Positions 6,349-8,903 of a stretch of DNA of 8,903 bases are shown here, one piece after another (position 1 is the stretch's first letter; each line of letters begins with the position of its first letter). The DNA lies in NCBI GenBank assembly GCA_946478755.1, contig CAMLDJ010000227.1:1-8903 (forward strand), written 5' to 3'. This stretch comes from an uncultured Pedobacter sp. (lineage in GTDB: Bacteria > Bacteroidota > Bacteroidia > Sphingobacteriales > Sphingobacteriaceae). The position numbers and the translations under genes were made by a program. Under the pieces are notes generated by a model. It had not been told where the DNA came from, did not search any database, and was given only the letters and a program-made list of their open reading frames with translations.

Positions 6349-6965
6349 CGGTCGTATTTAAAGTGCATAATTGAACCATAAACGATATGTAACACGCCGA
6401 AGCCTATAGTCCAGAAAACAATGCCATAGCCTGGCAGAAGCGTCGCAAAAAGACCCAGAAGAATTTCCAGTACCCCAAGCCATTTAACATCGGTATAAGT
6501 ATAATGGCTGGCAGCCACTAAGGATAGTCCGTAAAAGATGAGACTTGCGGGTGCAATTATGCCATAATAACCTCTAAATAAGAGGATGAGTATGAACAAG
6601 CCTCCCGTGAAGAGTGGGATAGCCATACTGATCAGGAGATTTTTGCTTGCCGGATTCCATACATTTTGATTTTTCCTGGCGGCTTTGCGCAGGGTAAGCC
6701 ATATTCCTGTTGCCAGGGATAGCAGCAAGACGAGCGTGGCGATATAAAATAATCTCCAGATGATCTCCGGTTCATTTATGTAGTTATTTCTGTACTGCAG
6801 ACCGCTGGAAGGGCCGTACACCATATAGTAGCCTAAACCTGCACCAATGAGTGCGTAAATCCCTGCCATAATTCCAGACAGACCACTTAGTGATATGAAT
6901 TTAGCAGAACGTTCCATCAGGTTCCTGATAGAATTGAGTTCGGTATAGATTTCTTTCTCTTCCAT
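6345..6965 (-). CDS. Multi-pass membrane protein of unknown function
   Basis: I do not recognise a named family. The 206-residue protein begins with a charged cytoplasmic-looking segment (MEEKEIYTELNSIRNLMERS) that could form an amphipathic helix, followed by about six hydrophobic stretches at roughly 24-50, 70-92, 109-130, 133-153, 161-178 and 180-198, and a short basic end. Positive residues cluster in the loop around 93-109 (LRKAARKNQ) and at the C-terminus. There are no obvious catalytic motifs. It is the first gene of a minus-strand unit with the winged-helix regulator (4-nt overlap) and creD. A 19-bp palindrome starts 6 nt before its ATG. The arrangement suggests a membrane component controlled by, or signalling to, the regulator; it might instead be a CreD partner. 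Function is open. Confidence 0.8.
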   Translation of the reverse strand: MEEKEIYTELNSIRNLMERSAKFISLSGLSGIMAGIYALIGAGLGYYMVYGPSSGLQYRNNYINEPEIIWRLFYIATLVLLLSLATGIWLTLRKAARKNQNVWNPASKNLLISMAIPLFTGGLFILILLFRGYYGIIAPASLIFYGLSLVAASHYTYTDVKWLGVLEILLGLFATLLPGYGIVFWTIGFGVLHIVYGSIMHFKYDR

Positions 6966-6970
6966 AAAAG

Positions 6971-6989
6971 TACTTTGTAGTTCAAAGTA
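6971..6989. promoter_or_regulatory. Palindromic operator before the membrane protein-regulator unit (copy 2)
   Basis: TACTTTG (6971-6977), spacer TAGTT, CAAAGTA (6983-6989) form a perfect 7-5-7 inverted repeat ending 5 nt before the minus-strand ATG at 6965. On the minus strand the distal arm is part of TTACTTTG, a near match to TAnnTTTG, with a TTG 20 nt upstream, so the leader would be only about 10 nt. The arms are identical to those of the site before creD and the spacers share three of five bases, consistent with one regulator binding both. Confidence 0.65.
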
Positions 6990-7005
6990 AAGTATTAAAC
7001 TTTAT

Positions 7006-7021
7006 ATCTGCAAGAGCAGAT
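7006..7021. terminator. Short stem-loop after the DeoR-family gene, weak terminator candidate
   Basis: ATCTGC (7006-7011) and GCAGAT (7016-7021) form a perfect 6-bp stem around a 4-nt loop, 11 bp beyond the stop of the minus-strand DeoR gene. No continuous T run follows on the minus strand (the next bases are ATAAAGTTT), so termination would be weak. It also lies just upstream of the promoter region of the membrane-protein gene. Read-through from the DeoR gene into that unit remains possible. Confidence 0.3.
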
Positions 7022-7032
7022 GCAAGAAAAAT

Positions 7033-7797
7033 TTAAATGATGGAAAGCTTGATGCCTAAACTTTGCAGGCCTTTCTTCGTTTGTTCAGAAATGCCACTGT
7101 CTGTAATGATGTGATCTACCTCTTCTATGCCACATATTCTTCCGAAGCCACGTTTTCCGAATTTTGTAGAATCGGCAAGAACGATAATTTTCTGTGAGGA
7201 TTCAATCATTTGCCGGTTTAGATGCGCTTCTGAGGCATTGGTAGTAGTTAGCCCAAATTCAAGGTCAATTCCATCTACGCCCAGGTATAGTTTGCTGCAG
7301 AAAACGTTTCCCAAAACATTGTCAGAATATGGGCCGGCTACTGAGGAAGAGCTTTTTCTCAATAAGCCTCCAAGCTGAATGATCTCTACGTCATGATGGT
7401 GTAGCAGCTCCAGGGCTACATTCAAAGCTGAGGTAATCACTGTGAGGTTGCCTTTTGGCTTAATACAGCGGGCCATTGCCAGTACGGTTGTTCCTGAGGC
7501 AATAATGATGGAGTCATTGTCTTCGATAAGATCGGCCGCCAGCGCACCAATTCTCATTTTTTCGGCGGATTGTAAATGTTCCTTTTCATTCACCGGTTTA
7601 TCTACGGTATAAGGATTATTTAAGGTGGCCCCGCCGTGGGTCCTGTAAAGGAGGTTTTTATCTTCGAGTAGTTTCAGGTCCTTCCGTATTGTAACAGATG
7701 AAACGTCTAGTTTCTTGCAGAGCGACTGCACATCGATTGAGCCCTCGGTTTGAACTTTATTTAAAATATACTGATGTCTTTCTGCTATGTTAATCAT
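7033..7797 (-). CDS. DeoR-family transcriptional repressor, probable GlpR
   Basis: A 254-residue protein of typical DeoR/GlpR length. Residues 5-60 carry the DeoR-type helix-turn-helix (RHQYILNKVQTEGSIDVQSL, then LDVSSVTIRKDLKLLEDKNLLYRTHGGA), ending in the family's THGGA. Residues about 78-235 form the DeoR C-terminal sensor domain with D93/S96 to SGTTVLAMAR (101-110), ITSALNVA (121-128), GG(143-144)LLR, GVDGID (173-178), T184-T186 and LADSTKFGK (208-216). These domains bind phosphorylated sugars; E. coli GlpR binds glycerol 3-phosphate. The gene is divergent from glpD across 197 bp that contain a strong palindrome, which supports a GlpR-like role. Effector identity is inferred from this neighbour, because DeoR paralogues are hard to tell apart by sequence. 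Recognition helix reads TIRKDL rather than the common TIRRDL. Start chosen at 7797 since the HTH domain begins at once. Confidence 0.88.
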   Translation of the reverse strand: MINIAERHQYILNKVQTEGSIDVQSLCKKLDVSSVTIRKDLKLLEDKNLLYRTHGGATLNNPYTVDKPVNEKEHLQSAEKMRIGALAADLIEDNDSIIIASGTTVLAMARCIKPKGNLTVITSALNVALELLHHHDVEIIQLGGLLRKSSSSVAGPYSDNVLGNVFCSKLYLGVDGIDLEFGLTTTNASEAHLNRQMIESSQKIIVLADSTKFGKRGFGRICGIEEVDHIITDSGISEQTKKGLQSLGIKLSII

Positions 7798-7860
7798 TTA
7801 TGAATAAGTAAGGAACAGTAATATAAACATATTTTTTAATTTCAAGGTTAACTGCCCAAC

Positions 7861-7872
7861 AAACTTAAGTTT
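7861..7872. repeat. Perfect 12-bp palindrome in the divergent region
   Basis: AAACTTAAGTTT reads the same on both strands and lies about 64 bp upstream of the repressor start codon and 71 bp upstream of the glpD operator. In such AT-rich DNA a chance palindrome of this length is possible, but the position fits a second regulator site. No known motif is assigned. Confidence 0.35.
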
Positions 7873-7932
7873 AAAAAATAAATTTGCCAATTTGTTTTTT
7901 ATAATAAAAATCTTTGTTTAGTTTCGTTTTGT

Positions 7933-7940
7933 TATATTTA
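7933..7940 (+). promoter_or_regulatory. Probable -7 box of the glpD promoter
   Basis: TATATTTA matches TAnnTTTG at all fixed positions except the last G. A TTTG lies upstream at 7913-7916, but with a 16-bp spacer, shorter than the usual 19-21. Transcription would start near 7947, inside the palindromic operator, leaving a leader of about 48 nt before the ATG at 7995. Confidence 0.45.
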
Positions 7941-7942
7941 CA

Positions 7943-7962
7943 TCGTAAACGAAAGTTTACGA
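7943..7962. promoter_or_regulatory. Probable operator of the DeoR/GlpR-type repressor
   Basis: TCGTAAAC (7943-7950), GAAA, GTTTACGA (7955-7962) form a perfect inverted repeat with 8-bp arms and a 4-bp spacer. It begins 2 bp after the glpD -7 box and covers the expected transcription start, the right place for repression. Related AAACGAAA/TTTCGTTT sequences lie at 7922-7929, 7947-7954 and 7988-7995, suggesting several half-sites. The binding protein is inferred to be the divergent repressor. Confidence 0.7.
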
Positions 7963-7994
7963 AATACTAGCATTTGAAATTGAAAATAAACGAA

Positions 7995-8903
7995 ATGGTA
8001 TTTAGTCGCGAATCATTCATTAAGCAGATAGAGGAACAGGAAAATTGGGATGTCATTATTATAGGTGGCGGTGCGACGGGTTTAGGGACGGCTGTTGATG
8101 CTGCGAGCAGAGGGTATAAAACTTTACTGCTGGAACAGTCAGATTTTGCAAAGGGCACTTCGAGCAGGAGTACCAAGCTGGTACACGGTGGTGTCCGGTA
8201 CCTGGCGCAGGGTGATGTGTCACTGGTGTATGAGGCTTTGCACGAACGTGGTCTGCTGCTGAAAAATGCTCCGCATTTGGTTAAAGATCAGGAGTTCATT
8301 ATTCCGGTGTATTCCTGGTTCTCGAAATACAAATATCTGATCGGTTTAAAATTATATGACCTGCTGGCTGGGAAAAGTGGTTTCAAAAAATCTGTGTTCC
8401 TTTCTGCGGCTAAAGTGCTCAAAGCGATTCCAGGATTAAAGCCGGATGGACTGATTGGTGGAGTGAGCTACAGCGATGGACAGTTTGATGATGCGAGATT
8501 GGCCCTGAATCTGGCGCAAACCGCGGCGGAGTATGGAGGTGTTTTATTAAACTATACCAAGGTTATCGGGTTAACGAAAGAGAACGGGAACGTGACTGGC
8601 CTGAGTTTTACAGACCTGGAAACAAGTAAAAACTATACGCTAAATTCGAAAGTAGTGATCAATGCAACGGGAGTTTTTGTAGATGAGATCTTAAAAATGG
8701 ATATTCCTTCTGGAAGGGCAATTGTACGTCCAAGTCAGGGTGCTCACATTGTGCTTGATCCTTCTTTTTTAAATGGGAGCAGTGCATTGATGATCCCGAA
8801 GACGCCGGATGGTCGGGTGCTTTTTGCTGTGCCGTGGCATGGAAAGGTGTTGGTGGGCACAACGGATACGCCTTTAAACGAGCATAGCCTGGAGCCGAAA
8901 CCT
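7995..8903 (+). CDS. glpD: Aerobic glycerol-3-phosphate dehydrogenase, N-terminal part (3' partial)
   Basis: The frame is open from ATG 7995 to the window end, giving 303 residues of a protein normally about 500-560 long. The FAD enzyme oxidises sn-glycerol 3-phosphate to dihydroxyacetone phosphate at the inner face of the cytoplasmic membrane and passes electrons to the quinone pool. The N-terminus has the dinucleotide-binding motif DVIIIGGGATGLGTAVDAAS (G24-x-G26-x-x-G29), the acidic residue E47 ending the second strand (LLLE), and the family signature GTSSRSTKLVHGGVRYL (54-70). Further family segments are SYSDGQFDDARL, NATGVFVDEI, RPSQGAHIVLD and, near the edge, VPWHGKVLVGTTDTPL. The rest of the FAD/substrate domain and the C-terminal domain lie outside. 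It is divergent from the DeoR-family gene and sits behind a palindromic operator. No Shine-Dalgarno sequence is present; an AAACGAAA half-site overlaps the start codon. Confidence 0.93.
   Translation, partial: MVFSRESFIKQIEEQENWDVIIIGGGATGLGTAVDAASRGYKTLLLEQSDFAKGTSSRSTKLVHGGVRYLAQGDVSLVYEALHERGLLLKNAPHLVKDQEFIIPVYSWFSKYKYLIGLKLYDLLAGKSGFKKSVFLSAAKVLKAIPGLKPDGLIGGVSYSDGQFDDARLALNLAQTAAEYGGVLLNYTKVIGLTKENGNVTGLSFTDLETSKNYTLNSKVVINATGVFVDEILKMDIPSGRAIVRPSQGAHIVLDPSFLNGSSALMIPKTPDGRVLFAVPWHGKVLVGTTDTPLNEHSLEPKP

Larger units (their letters stand above)
7798..7994. other. Divergent regulatory region between the DeoR-family gene and glpD
   Basis: This 197-bp region is strongly AT-rich and has no coding potential. 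From left to right it holds a weak minus-strand -7 candidate TAACCTTG (complement of 7843-7850) for the repressor gene, without a fitting -33 box; a perfect 12-bp palindrome AAACTTAAGTTT (7861-7872); a TTTG at 7913-7916; a TTTCGTTT half-site (7922-7929); the glpD -7 box (7933-7940); and the 20-bp operator palindrome (7943-7962). A further AAACGAAA overlaps the glpD start codon (7988-7995). Confidence 0.7.

Noticed and set aside
7967..8176. 69-residue minus-strand open frame across the glpD start
   Set aside because: It overlaps the FAD-binding region of glpD, whose motifs are unmistakable, and would run through the operator side of the promoter.
1..8903. Search for tRNA, rRNA, CRISPR, insertion sequences, phage or defence genes
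   Set aside because: No cloverleaf, direct-repeat array, transposase, integrase or terminal repeats were seen; the window reads as core metabolic and regulatory chromosome.

Overview
The window looks like a chromosomal segment of a Bacteroidota bacterium, most likely of the Sphingobacteriaceae/Pedobacter type. Three things suggest this. None of the eight gene starts visible here has a convincing Shine-Dalgarno sequence. Promoter-like sequences match the Bacteroidota -7 box TAnnTTTG, clearest upstream of the polyprenyl synthase at 3587-3594. The proteins themselves (CstB-like metallo-beta-lactamase/rhodanese fusion, winged-helix regulator next to creD, cytoplasmic asparaginase after tatD) have a Bacteroidota flavour. 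The genus is inferred from style, not from a database match.

Left part (1-4588, all + strand): the 3' end of an FKBP-type peptidyl-prolyl isomerase with a Pro/Ala-rich tail is closed by a strong intrinsic terminator. A tight two-gene unit follows: a TatD-family metal-dependent hydrolase and, 2 bp later, a type I (cytoplasmic) L-asparaginase. Next come a three-domain persulfide dioxygenase-like/rhodanese protein for sulfide or persulfide metabolism and, behind its own promoter, a long-chain trans-polyprenyl diphosphate synthase, probably for the menaquinone side chain. Convergent transcription meets at about 4589-4654, where there is an imperfect hairpin.

Middle part (4655-6965, - strand): a three-gene unit reads, in transcription order, an unrecognised multi-pass membrane protein, a 100-aa winged-helix regulator that overlaps it by 4 nt (GTG start), and a CreD-family inner-membrane protein. 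Two almost identical perfect palindromes (TACTTTG-N5-CAAAGTA) lie directly before the first gene and directly before creD. Both overlap a plausible -7 box. They look like operators of a small self-regulated membrane-stress module, and this is the most interesting signal in the window.

Right part (7033-8903): a DeoR/GlpR-family repressor (- strand) is transcribed away from glpD, aerobic glycerol-3-phosphate dehydrogenase (+ strand), which runs off the window after 303 residues. The 197-bp region between them holds a perfect 8-4-8 palindrome (TCGTAAAC-GAAA-GTTTACGA) downstream of a glpD -7 box, plus further AAACGAAA-type half-sites. This fits a local GlpR-style repression circuit.

No rRNA, tRNA, CRISPR array, insertion sequence, attachment site or replication origin is visible. 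No gene appears broken; the two incomplete ones are cut only by the window edges.
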